64,000 nucleotides of DNA, from contig JABGUJ010000002.1 in NCBI GenBank assembly GCA_018646625.1, positions 226,843 through 290,842 on the forward strand. Reading direction: 5' to 3'. Below the pieces are notes generated by a model, which made no database searches, was not told the origin of the DNA, and saw only the letters and a list, made by a program, of their open reading frames with translations. Of the stretch, positions 29,899 to 39,047 are shown piece after piece. The DNA is from Candidatus Woesearchaeota archaeon. Its GTDB lineage: Archaea > Nanobdellota > Nanobdellia > Woesearchaeales > JABGUJ01. Every line of letters starts with the position of its first letter. Position 1 is the stretch's first letter. A program made the position numbers and the translations under genes.

Positions 29899-30065
29899 AA
29901 TTTCACCTGTTTTAACAGCTCATCTGTTTTTTGAATTGTTATCTTATTATCTTTTATGATTAAAACTAGCTTAGTTCCTTTGTTAATGCTCATAGAACTA
30001 CGTACATCTTTAGGTATGCTGATTTGGCCTTTCTCGCTCACCACTACCGTTTTTATGTCTTGCAT
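29895..30065 (-). CDS. AbrB/SpoVT-type transcriptional regulator (start at internal ATG MQDIK likely)
   Basis: VVVSEKGQISIPKDVRSSMSINKGTKLVLIIKDNKI. Confidence 0.75.
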   Translation of the reverse strand: MQDIKTVVVSEKGQISIPKDVRSSMSINKGTKLVLIIKDNKITIQKTDELLKQVKL

Positions 30066-30163
30066 CTTTGTAAGATTTATTTTACTTGTAAGAAGAGTCT
30101 TACTAGTATTTAAAGGTTTTTGAATAGAATGCAGCAAATATGCCTAAAAATACATAATTAGAA

Positions 30164-30943
30164 TTATTTCTTAATCTCAACATTGGCAGGTGGAAGAGCT
30201 CGGACGATATCGTCAACCTCTCCGCCAATTTGTTTCTTTATTCTTTTTGCAAGATCAGAAGTTTTTAGTTTGCCACCGGCTTTTAGTTCTACACTCTTTA
30301 CAGTATTCTTCTTTACCGCAGCAGCAGGACCACACATGATCGCACCATCTTCCATAGAACCAATGGCCAAACCAAATTCAGGAGAAATATAATTAGTTTT
30401 CCCTCGAATCATAAAAGAACCTTTTGTTAAATATTCTCCAGGCTGCGCCTCCTTACTTACTTGATCAGGATTAACCCAGAATACTTTTGAAGTCATTAAA
30501 CCAAGCTTTAGTGCTCGAGAAAACATGAATGTCGCATTAGATGTTTCTTGCAAAGTGGTTTCACCAACTTCTTTACCTTCTGCTTTAACTGTGAAGAATG
30601 GAGAACCAGACATGTCTGTGTGAAACACAACATCTTTTGGCTCTGTATGTTTTTTCACAATGATTTCATTTGTAGTCGCATCTCTACCACCAAGAACTAA
30701 AAACCCTTCGCTTGAAACAAACCATCTAAACTTTTCATACCAATGAGGTTTACGTTTTACTTTTTTCTCTTCTTTAACTTGCTCTTTTTCATACTTTACT
30801 TTTTCTGACTCTAACCGTTTCTTTGCTCGCTCAACAGATTCAGTCGCACCTTTCATTTTTTTCTTAGCAACCTTCACCTTATCAAAATAGATCGAAGCAT
30901 TTTGATTTACGTTCTTCGTAATGTCGAGCGTTATTTTAACCAT
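30164..30943 (-). CDS. Stand-alone NFACT-R (DUF814) domain protein (RqcH C-terminal-like)
   Basis: YEKFRWFVSSEGFLVLGGRDATTNEIIVKKHTEPKDVVFHTDMSGSPFFTVK. Confidence 0.85.
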   Translation of the reverse strand: MVKITLDITKNVNQNASIYFDKVKVAKKKMKGATESVERAKKRLESEKVKYEKEQVKEEKKVKRKPHWYEKFRWFVSSEGFLVLGGRDATTNEIIVKKHTEPKDVVFHTDMSGSPFFTVKAEGKEVGETTLQETSNATFMFSRALKLGLMTSKVFWVNPDQVSKEAQPGEYLTKGSFMIRGKTNYISPEFGLAIGSMEDGAIMCGPAAAVKKNTVKSVELKAGGKLKTSDLAKRIKKQIGGEVDDIVRALPPANVEIKK

Positions 30944-30986
30944 AGAAGTAGTTTATTATATTGTATTAATAAAGATAGCGTAAAGT

Positions 30987-31484
30987 TTAGCAGGCAGGAA
31001 TGTCTGTAAACTCTTGAGCAGCACTAGAACAAGGCTTGCCACCAACAACAGGAGTTATCTTTGCGTACTTTATTGCACCTAATTCTTCAGAGTTATAGGG
31101 TTCTTTGAAAAAATTGGCTTCAGCTTTAGGGATTTCTTTATCACAGAACAAAGTCTCCGGTTCTTTGGTGTTTTCACCCATCACAAAAATCTTCAGACTG
31201 CTTATAGTGGATGATCCAACAGATTCGACCACCATTTCTAAATCAGAATCTGATAAGCTGTAGCATAGTTGTCTTTGACCTGCGATAGATACTATTTTGA
31301 AAGCAGCACCATCACAACCGTTGCCGTTTGCAATTGGTTTTTTTTGCTCAAATTCAACACCTTTCTTAGAAATATAATCCTTTCCAACATTCATGACAAT
31401 AGCTCCTAATGCGATTGCAAATAAAATTAATAAAATCGTAGCAACAAGCGGAGAAACTGCCCTTTTATTGAAAATCCTTGGCAT
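30987..31484 (-). CDS. Archaeal type IV pilin-like protein
   Basis: Class III signal peptide KRAVSPLVATILLILFAIALGAIV. Confidence 0.85.
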   Translation of the reverse strand: MPRIFNKRAVSPLVATILLILFAIALGAIVMNVGKDYISKKGVEFEQKKPIANGNGCDGAAFKIVSIAGQRQLCYSLSDSDLEMVVESVGSSTISSLKIFVMGENTKEPETLFCDKEIPKAEANFFKEPYNSEELGAIKYAKITPVVGGKPCSSAAQEFTDIPAC

Positions 31485-31556
31485 TAGCTAACCTCTTTTT
31501 AAAGTTAAAATGATGTTTGATCTTATTTAAATGTTACTGTTGACATTCTGTTAATA

Positions 31557-32405
31557 TTATAGCACTATGCTGATGAAGCTACCTGCACAGATAGTTACTA
31601 CGAATGCAATAAAAAATGATGGCACAAACGGTATGCCTTCTTTTACAAGAACTTTTTTAATTTTTAGTTTTTTTATCTTAGCAATCTGTTCTTCCGTTAA
31701 TCCTAAATCTTTCTTAGACGCAATAAGTTTACCTTTATGTTTAATGTCTTTAACAATCCAGTCTCCTAATGTTAATTTATTTGGTTTTAGCCAGACGTGC
31801 ATACAACTTTTCTCGACCGCGTGCGTGAATGCAAACAGCGAATACATTAGTGGAGCCATGATTGCGAGCAGAATAAAGAATAATTTGAGCAAAGGTTCTT
31901 CAATAATAAATACTACAACAATAAGTGCAATAAAGATTGCCATCGCAATAAAAAACATAACTTTAGTTTTATGAAATATTTTCTTGAATTCTTTATTGAA
32001 TTCTTTTCTGTTTAATAATGCTTTAACAATAGCAAATAAGAAGCCCCATAGTGCTCCAAAGAAAACTACGTTGACTATGAAATGAAGTAATAAAGGAATA
32101 TCTAATACAATAGGAATACCAACTAATGCGCCAAGCGCCATAAGCATTTTACTATCCCCGCCACCCCATTGTCCCGCATAGAACATTATTAATGCTAAAA
32201 TGAAAAATGCTATGAATCCTGCAGCACCTTCAACCAAAGGCATGTAGTCCATAGTAACAAGTGATAGAATTAATCTGTAACCAATTGCAAATGATAGTAA
32301 TCCGAAATTGAGTGTGTCAGGAACTTCTCGAGTTTTAAAATCAATTAAACTAGCTATAAGTAGAAAACATAATGCGACCGCAAGCGGTAAGCTCTCAACA
32401 CTCAT
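31557..32405 (-). CDS. A24-family prepilin peptidase
   Basis: DFKTREVPD and GGGDSKMLMALGAL (GxGD). Confidence 0.88.
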   Translation of the reverse strand: MSVESLPLAVALCFLLIASLIDFKTREVPDTLNFGLLSFAIGYRLILSLVTMDYMPLVEGAAGFIAFFILALIMFYAGQWGGGDSKMLMALGALVGIPIVLDIPLLLHFIVNVVFFGALWGFLFAIVKALLNRKEFNKEFKKIFHKTKVMFFIAMAIFIALIVVVFIIEEPLLKLFFILLAIMAPLMYSLFAFTHAVEKSCMHVWLKPNKLTLGDWIVKDIKHKGKLIASKKDLGLTEEQIAKIKKLKIKKVLVKEGIPFVPSFFIAFVVTICAGSFISIVL

Positions 32406-32555
32406 GTTTGAAAATCTGTTTAAGGCGTATATAAACTTTGTTGGCAGATTACTTTATTTTTGCCAAAAAAAAGGTTTTAAGAGAAAGATTTATAAAGCAA
32501 ATTATGTTAAAGTGACCCAAATAAAGCTTTTAAATAAAAAAAGGGGTGTGATTGA

Positions 32556-33206
32556 ATGATATCAGAGTTTGCATATTCTATTGCAGATCCGCTAACACAG
32601 TTCGGTATTGCGACTGTGAAAGCACTGCCTGGCATTGTAGTGGCGATAATAATATTGCTAGTTGGCTGGTTAGTAGCATGGATCTTGGGCTTCATAATTA
32701 AGAATGTTCTTCTTAAAATTGGCCTAGACGCAGGAATGAAAAAAGCAGGAATTGGAACTGCTTTAGGAAAACTTAGCTTGTCCAAATTACTTGGGCTAAT
32801 TGTTAAGTGGTTCGTATTCCTAGTGTTTTTGGGAGAAGCTGTATCTCAACTTCAGTTGGGAAGTTTGTCTTTGTTCTTAGACAGTTTAGTAATGTGGCTA
32901 CCTAATTTAGTGGTTGCGTCTTTAATTGTTATTTGCGGTTTGATCGTAAGTGATTACGTAACTTCAAGAATTAAAGCAGCTAAATCTAAGAGAGGAGATT
33001 TGTTTGCGAGTGGAGTTTACTATGTGATTATGATTTTGGTTGTGCTTATTGCACTTAATCAAATCGGAATCGACATAAGTTTGCTTACCGACATCATCAA
33101 ATTGTTCTTCGGAGCACTATTCTTGGGACTTGCAATAGCTCTTGGAATTGGATTTGGTGGCGCACTTAAAGGCAACGCAGCTAAATGGCTTAAAAGGTTT
33201 AAATAA
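32556..33206 (+). CDS. Membrane protein of the MscS-like TM-helix family
   Basis: Repeated TM helices, KALPGIVVAIIILLVGWLVAWILGFIIKNVLLKIGLD. Confidence 0.75.
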   Translation: MISEFAYSIADPLTQFGIATVKALPGIVVAIIILLVGWLVAWILGFIIKNVLLKIGLDAGMKKAGIGTALGKLSLSKLLGLIVKWFVFLVFLGEAVSQLQLGSLSLFLDSLVMWLPNLVVASLIVICGLIVSDYVTSRIKAAKSKRGDLFASGVYYVIMILVVLIALNQIGIDISLLTDIIKLFFGALFLGLAIALGIGFGGALKGNAAKWLKRFK

Positions 33207-33284
33207 GCCTTTTTTTCTTTTTTATTTTACTTTTTTCTTATTTTTCTTAATCCGATAGTTATATAAAGAGCTCATTTTTTCTAG

Positions 33285-33421
33285 AGAGTATCCTTAATGA
33301 TTTATGACGGCGACTGTAAAGTTTCCTGAAGGAAAGGATGGGCTATTTTAGTCTATTATTTCTGAATCGATTAAAGGGTAGATGATATACTCATAAAAAA
33401 GCTAAATGAGGAAAAAATAAA
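33285..33421 (+). promoter_or_regulatory. Predicted leader of the L7Ae operon, TATA box TTATATAAAG at 33259-33268, stem TCCTT/AAGGA at its 5' end
   Basis: TATA position, inverted repeat 33291-33295/33329-33333. Confidence 0.45.
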
Positions 33422-33754
33422 ATGAGCGAATTAAACGAAAAAGCACTTGAAGCAATCGAAGTGGCTAAGTCCACTGGAAAGCTAAGGAAAGGTACCAATG
33501 AGGTAACTAAGGCTCTTGAAAAAGGAGACGCCAAATTGGTTGTTTATGCAAAAGATGTTTCCCCTGCGGAAATCACAATGCACTTACCAGTTCTAGCAAA
33601 GGAAAAATCAATCCCTTGTATAGAAGTTGCATCCAAAGACGAACTTGGAGCTGCAGCAGGATTACCTGTTAAGACAGCAGCAATTGCAATTGTAGTAGAA
33701 GGCGAAGCAAAGAATCTGATCAAGGAGATCTCAGAAGAAGCTGGAAAGGAGTGA
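33422..33754 (+). CDS. rpl7ae: 50S ribosomal protein L7Ae
   Basis: KLRKGTNEVTKALEKGDAKLVVYAKDVSPAEITMHLPVLAKEKSIPCIEV. Confidence 0.95.
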   Translation: MSELNEKALEAIEVAKSTGKLRKGTNEVTKALEKGDAKLVVYAKDVSPAEITMHLPVLAKEKSIPCIEVASKDELGAAAGLPVKTAAIAIVVEGEAKNLIKEISEEAGKE

Positions 33755-33761
33755 TTAAAAA

Positions 33762-34040
33762 ATGGCACAGAAAGTGGTATCCAAGAAAGGCTCAGCAGAT
33801 GAGGGCAAGAAAGGATCCGTAGGATTTTCGCCAGCAGTTCCAGCTAGTGTTGAAGAGATTATTGGAAGAACAGGTGCAAGAGGAGAAGCTACACAAGTTA
33901 GATGTAAAATTCTCGACGGCAGAGACAAAGAAAAAATAATCCGAAGAAACGTCAAAGGACCTGTTAAATTAAAAGACATTCTTATGTTGAGAGAAACAGA
34001 AATTGAAGCCAGACAACTTGGTCGTGGTGGGAGGAAGTAA
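33762..34040 (+). CDS. rps28e: 30S ribosomal protein S28e with N-terminal extension
   Basis: [61 protein letters not shown]. Confidence 0.92.
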   Translation: MAQKVVSKKGSADEGKKGSVGFSPAVPASVEEIIGRTGARGEATQVRCKILDGRDKEKIIRRNVKGPVKLKDILMLRETEIEARQLGRGGRK

Positions 34041-34042
34041 GA

Positions 34043-34273
34043 ATGGTTACTTGTTCATTTTGCGGACTGGAAATCCCAAGAGGTTCTGGATTAATGTATG
34101 TTAAAACAGACGGAAAAGTTTTTCATTTTTGTTCAAGAAAATGTGAAAAAAATATGATTGTACTAAAGCGAAAGCCTAGAGAAACAAGATGGACTAACGA
34201 GCACAATGCAGTTAAGAAAGTTTTGATCGCATCTAAGGAAGAAGCTAAATTAAAAGAGGGTAAGAAAGAATGA
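34043..34273 (+). CDS. rpl24e: 50S ribosomal protein L24e
   Basis: CSFCGLEIPRGSGLMYVKTDGKVFHFCSRKCEKN. Confidence 0.95.
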   Translation: MVTCSFCGLEIPRGSGLMYVKTDGKVFHFCSRKCEKNMIVLKRKPRETRWTNEHNAVKKVLIASKEEAKLKEGKKE

Positions 34274-34749
34274 GAGAGAAAAGCTTAGTCTTGATAAAGC
34301 CAGACGGAGTCCAAAGAGGACTAATCGGAAGAATCATGCAAAGATTCGAAGATGTTGGCTTGAAGATGGTTGGTATGAAAATGGTTTGGGTAGACAAAGA
34401 GTTTGCTAAAGAACATTATGCGGCTCACGTTGACAAACCGTTCTATCCAGGACTGGAGTGTATGATTACAGAAGGTCCAGTTGTTGCAATGGTTCTTGAA
34501 GGATTACATGCAGTAGAGCAAGTTAGGAAAATGGTCGGAAAGACTGAACCTAAAAGCGCAGAACCTGGAACTATCAGAGGAGATTTTTCACAACACTCTT
34601 ACGCATATACAGATGCTAAAGGAATCGCAATAAAGAACTTGATTCACGCATCAGGAAATGTTGAAGAAGCGAATGCAGAAGTTGCTCTTTGGTTTAAAGA
34701 AGGAGAAATGCATGACTACAAGACAGTACACGAGAAACACGTGTTTTAA
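34270..34749 (+). CDS. ndk: Nucleoside diphosphate kinase
   Basis: EKSLVLIKPDGVQRGLIG; GTIRGDF; NLIHASGNVEEA. Confidence 0.96.
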   Translation: MREKSLVLIKPDGVQRGLIGRIMQRFEDVGLKMVGMKMVWVDKEFAKEHYAAHVDKPFYPGLECMITEGPVVAMVLEGLHAVEQVRKMVGKTEPKSAEPGTIRGDFSQHSYAYTDAKGIAIKNLIHASGNVEEANAEVALWFKEGEMHDYKTVHEKHVF

Positions 34750-34781
34750 GATATCGTAACTCATTTGGAGGATTGAATTAA

Positions 34782-36956
34782 ATGGCAGAAAAGATGGTTG
34801 ATAGGGTAACTCGAATTATGCAGCACCCTACTGAAATTAGAAATATTGCAATCTGTGCACATATTGATCACGGAAAGACAACTCTTTCCGACAACTTGTT
34901 ATCCGGAGCTGGTATGCTTTCAGAAGCACTAGCTGGTAAAGCTTGCGTTCTAGATTTTCACGAAGACGAGCAGACAAGAGGAATTACAATTGATTCAGCA
35001 AGTGTATCTATGGTTCATAAGTTTGATGATAAGGAATATTTGATTAACCTTATCGATACTCCAGGTCACGTTGACTTTGGAGGAGACGTAACTCGAGCAA
35101 TGAGAGCAGTAGATGGTGCAGTAGTACTTTGTTGTGCTGTTGAAGGTATTATGCCGCAGACAGAAACTGTATTGAGACAAGCTCTTAAGGAAAGAGTTAA
35201 GCCAATATTGTTTATCAATAAAACTGACAGACTGATGAAAGAACTTCAGTTAACTCCTGAAATGATGCAGGAAAGATTCGTCAAGACTATTGATGAAGTT
35301 AACAAGTTGATTGTTTCTATTGCAGAAGAAGGATATGGTTCTAAATGGCAAGTAAGTGTTAATGATGGTAGCGTAGTATTCGGTAGTGCGTTTCACAACT
35401 GGGCTATGAGCGTTCCTTACATGCAGAAAAAAGGTTTGTCATTTAAAGATATAATTGATGCATACCAATCAGGTAATGATGATGACTGGAAAGCACTAGG
35501 TAAAAGAGCACCTTTGTATGAGGTTTTACTTAACTCAGTTATTGAGCATTTACCAGATCCAGTAGTATCTTCCGATTACAGAATACCAAAACTATGGAAA
35601 GGAGATGTTGAGACTGAAGACGGTAAGTCACTAAAGGCGTGCAATCCTAAAGGTCCTTTGTACTTTTGTATAGTAAAAGTAGTAGTTGATCCTCAAGCAG
35701 GAGAAATTAGTTCTGGTAGATTGTTTAGTGGTACTATGAAGAGAGGTACTGAGGTTTATCTTAACACAGCCAAACATAATGGAAGAGTACAGCAAGTATT
35801 CATCTACAATGGATCAAAGAGAGAAATTGTTGATAACGTACCTGCCGGTAACATCATTGGTATCAGCGGTGTAAAAGGTTACCCTGGTGAGACAATCACA
35901 GTTGGCGAAGCAGAACCGTTTGAAGAGTTGAGTCATATTTTTGACCCAGTAATCACTAAGTCTATTGAAGCTAAAAAGGCAAGCGACTTGACAAAGTTGC
36001 TAGATGTACTTAGAATGGTTGCAAAGGAAGATCCAACTATCAAAATAAACATCAACGAAGAAACTGGAGAGCACTTAATGTCTGGTATGGGTGAGTTGCA
36101 CCTTGAGATAATTGAGAACAGAATTAAATCAGAAAAAGGTGTTGAGGTAATAACTGGTTCTCCTATTGTTGTATACAGAGAAGCAGTTTATGCAAAAAAT
36201 CCACAAGCTGCAGAAGGTAAGTCACCTAATAAACACAATAGACTATACTTTACTGTTGAACCTATGCCTGAAGAACTTAAAGAAGGTATTAAATCTGGTT
36301 TGATTCCAAATGGAAGAGTAAAGAAAAAGGATAACAAGTTGTGGGAAGCTCTTTCTGAATGTGGCTTGGATAGTAAAGCTACAAGAAAAGTTAGAGATGT
36401 ATTCAACGGTAACATGTTTATCGATGACACTAGAGGAGAAGTTCACATCGGAGAAATTATGGAATTAGTTCTTGATATGTTTGAAGATGTTATGAACAAC
36501 GGTGGACTAGCAAGAGAACCATGTGTTAACATGTTAGTAAGACTAACCGATACAAAATTACACGAAGATGCAATCCACAGAGGTCCAGCTCAAATGTACC
36601 CTGCTGTAAGAGAAGGTATCAGAGAAGCTATCAGAAATGCTAAACCTGTACTTTACGAACCGATTCAAACAATGGTATTTGAATCACCAGCAGAATTTAT
36701 GGGAGAAATCTCTAAGTTGATCTCAAACAAAAGAGGTCAGTTGTTGGATATGCAGCAAGATGGTGATGAAGTTACCGTCAAAGGTAAACTACCAGTAGCA
36801 GAAATGTTTGGTATGAGTGGAGATCTTAGATCCGCAACAGGCGGAAGAGGTAATTCATTTGTTCAAGACCAGGTATTTGAAAAGCTACCTGACGAACTTC
36901 AGAAAAAGATTATTGGTCAAATTAGGTCCAGAAAGGGCTTGAGTGAGAACCAATAG
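34782..36956 (+). CDS. fusA: Elongation factor 2
   Basis: AHIDHGKTTLSD; DTPGHVDFGG; LHEDAIHRGPAQ with diphthamide His conserved. Confidence 0.96.
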   Translation: MAEKMVDRVTRIMQHPTEIRNIAICAHIDHGKTTLSDNLLSGAGMLSEALAGKACVLDFHEDEQTRGITIDSASVSMVHKFDDKEYLINLIDTPGHVDFGGDVTRAMRAVDGAVVLCCAVEGIMPQTETVLRQALKERVKPILFINKTDRLMKELQLTPEMMQERFVKTIDEVNKLIVSIAEEGYGSKWQVSVNDGSVVFGSAFHNWAMSVPYMQKKGLSFKDIIDAYQSGNDDDWKALGKRAPLYEVLLNSVIEHLPDPVVSSDYRIPKLWKGDVETEDGKSLKACNPKGPLYFCIVKVVVDPQAGEISSGRLFSGTMKRGTEVYLNTAKHNGRVQQVFIYNGSKREIVDNVPAGNIIGISGVKGYPGETITVGEAEPFEELSHIFDPVITKSIEAKKASDLTKLLDVLRMVAKEDPTIKININEETGEHLMSGMGELHLEIIENRIKSEKGVEVITGSPIVVYREAVYAKNPQAAEGKSPNKHNRLYFTVEPMPEELKEGIKSGLIPNGRVKKKDNKLWEALSECGLDSKATRKVRDVFNGNMFIDDTRGEVHIGEIMELVLDMFEDVMNNGGLAREPCVNMLVRLTDTKLHEDAIHRGPAQMYPAVREGIREAIRNAKPVLYEPIQTMVFESPAEFMGEISKLISNKRGQLLDMQQDGDEVTVKGKLPVAEMFGMSGDLRSATGGRGNSFVQDQVFEKLPDELQKKIIGQIRSRKGLSENQ

Positions 36957-37017
36957 AATTGGAGTAATATAGGCTCTGAATACCGATAACCTTATAAGTA
37001 AGCAGTTTTAGCTAAGG

Positions 37018-37083
37018 CTTACCTTGGGCGCTTAAACGGCGTTGAATGGGTCTTAGCGAATTTCGCTTATAATTGGGGGTAAG
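37018..37083 (+). promoter_or_regulatory. Structured 5' leader of EF-1A
   Basis: CTTACC (37018-37023)/GGTAAG (37078-37083) closing stem; inner hairpin AGCG-AATTT-CGCT (37055-37067); TATA CTTATAAG at 36991-36998. Confidence 0.55.
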
Positions 37084-37141
37084 GGATCATAATTCACACC
37101 CTTCAGAGTCATTAAATAAAAGGTGGAGGATATAACACAAA

Positions 37142-38434
37142 ATGGCAAAAGAAAAAACACACGTAAATATTGTCTTCATTGGACACGTTGATCACGGAAA
37201 ATCAACTACTGTAGGTAGATTACTATTCGATTCAGGAACTATCGATGAGACTACTATGAGAAAGCTGAGAGAAAAAGCAGCTGAACTAGGTAAGTCTGGT
37301 TTTGAGTTCGCATATACTATGGACAACTTGAAAGAAGAGAGAGAAAGAGGCGTAACTATCGATCTAGCTCACAAGAAGTTCGAAACTGATAATTATTACT
37401 TTACTGTAATTGATGCACCAGGTCACAGAGACTTTATCAAGAACATGATTACTGGCGCAGCACAAGCAGATGTTGGTGTTTTAGTTGTAGCAGCTAACGA
37501 TGGTGTTAATGCACAAACTAAAGAACACGTATTTTTGTCTAAGACTCTTGGTGTTAGTCAAATGATTATCGCAATTAATAAGATGGATATCTCTGGTGTA
37601 GACTACTCCGAAGATAGATACAAAGCAGTTGTTGCTGAAGTTACTACTTTACTTCAATCTGTAGGATACAAAACAGACACAATTCCATTTTTAGCAATCG
37701 CATCTCTAAAAGGAGATAACATTGTAACTAAGTCTGATAAAATGCCTTGGTATACTGGTAAAACTTTGATGGAAGCTATGAATGCTGTCAATCCACCAGA
37801 CAAACCAACAGGACTTCCGTTAAGACTACCTCTACAGGATGTATACAGTATCACTGGAATCGGTGTTGTACCTGTTGGAAGAGTTGAAACTGGAATCATG
37901 AAGGTTGGCGATAAGATTGTTGCTGTACCTGGAAGAGAAGGTAAAGGTGTAAAGGGCGAAGTTAAATCTATCGAGATGCATCACGAACAACTTAAGCAAG
38001 CTGAACCTGGAGACAACGTAGGTTTCTCCGTTAGAGGTATCGGTAAAAAGGATTGTGCAAGAGGAGATGTTCTTGGTCATGAGAGCAATATCCCAACTGT
38101 AGCAGAAGAGTTTACTGCACAAATGGTTGTATTGAACCACCCAACTGTAATCACTGTTGGTTATACTCCAGTATTCCACATCCATACAGCGCAAGTTGCA
38201 TGTCAAGTAGTGGCAATCAAACAGAAACTTAATCCAGCAACTGGTGAAGTTCTAGAAGAGAATCCAGACTTTATCAAAAATGGCGACGCAGCTATTGTTA
38301 CGATTAAGCCAATGAAACCATTGTGCATAGAGACACAGAAGGAAATTCCTCAAATGTCCAGGTTTGCAATCAGAGACTCAGGTGCTACTGTTGCAGCAGG
38401 TATGTGCATTGAGTTAAAGAAAAAAGAACTTTAA
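37142..38434 (+). CDS. tuf: Elongation factor 1-alpha
   Basis: [35 protein letters not shown]. Confidence 0.97.
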   Translation: MAKEKTHVNIVFIGHVDHGKSTTVGRLLFDSGTIDETTMRKLREKAAELGKSGFEFAYTMDNLKEERERGVTIDLAHKKFETDNYYFTVIDAPGHRDFIKNMITGAAQADVGVLVVAANDGVNAQTKEHVFLSKTLGVSQMIIAINKMDISGVDYSEDRYKAVVAEVTTLLQSVGYKTDTIPFLAIASLKGDNIVTKSDKMPWYTGKTLMEAMNAVNPPDKPTGLPLRLPLQDVYSITGIGVVPVGRVETGIMKVGDKIVAVPGREGKGVKGEVKSIEMHHEQLKQAEPGDNVGFSVRGIGKKDCARGDVLGHESNIPTVAEEFTAQMVVLNHPTVITVGYTPVFHIHTAQVACQVVAIKQKLNPATGEVLEENPDFIKNGDAAIVTIKPMKPLCIETQKEIPQMSRFAIRDSGATVAAGMCIELKKKEL

Positions 38435-38499
38435 GTTCTTTATTTTTTATTTTATTTTCATAGTAAATTACATTTATTGTGTGGTAGGCCCGAAGAAAA

Positions 38500-38811
38500 A
38501 TGCAGAAAGCAAGAATAAAATTAGCAAGTACTAATATAGAAACAATTAATGAAGTTTGCGACTACATTAATAACATTGTCGAGAAGACTGGTGTAGACAT
38601 CAAGGGTCCCATTCCTCTTCCTACTAAAAAGTTAAAGATAACTACTCGTAAGTCTCCTTGTGGTGACGGAAAGGCTACATGGGAGAGATATGAGATGCGG
38701 ATACACAAGAGATTGATTGATCTTGGTATTGATGAGAGAGCTCTTAGGTTAATAATGAAAGTACCTATTCCTGAGGGATTGAACATCGAGATTGAGATGA
38801 TTGATAACTAA
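38500..38811 (+). CDS. rps10: 30S ribosomal protein S10
   Basis: [40 protein letters not shown]. Confidence 0.95.
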   Translation: MQKARIKLASTNIETINEVCDYINNIVEKTGVDIKGPIPLPTKKLKITTRKSPCGDGKATWERYEMRIHKRLIDLGIDERALRLIMKVPIPEGLNIEIEMIDN

Positions 38812-38874
38812 TTATCCTTCTTTTGACAATAAATTTATAAGGTAATTAGCTTGAGCTTTATAATATAGATAAAT

Positions 38875-38958
38875 GCTGCCGTGGCACAATCTGGTACTGC
38901 GCGGGACTGGAAATCCCGTTTCCTCCGGGATATCCCGGTTCAAATCCGGGCGGCAGCG
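38875..38958 (+). tRNA. tRNA-Ser(GGA)
   Basis: Acceptor GCTGCCG/CGGCAGC; anticodon arm CGGGA-CTGGAAA-TCCCG (anticodon GGA); long variable arm; T arm CCCGG-TTCAAAT-CCGGG; discriminator G. Confidence 0.95.
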
Positions 38959-38968
38959 TTGTAACATC

Positions 38969-39021
38969 AATCGAACGCCGTCTTTTGGCCACAAGTTGTG
39001 GCTAAAGACTTTTATTCGATT
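38969..39021 (+). promoter_or_regulatory. Large stem-loop between attL and integrase start
   Basis: AATCGAA/TTCGATT, GTCTTT/AAAGAC and GCCACAA/TTGTGGC nested inverted repeats. Confidence 0.7.
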
Positions 39022-39047
39022 AAGACTCATTCTATGCTGGAGGAAAA

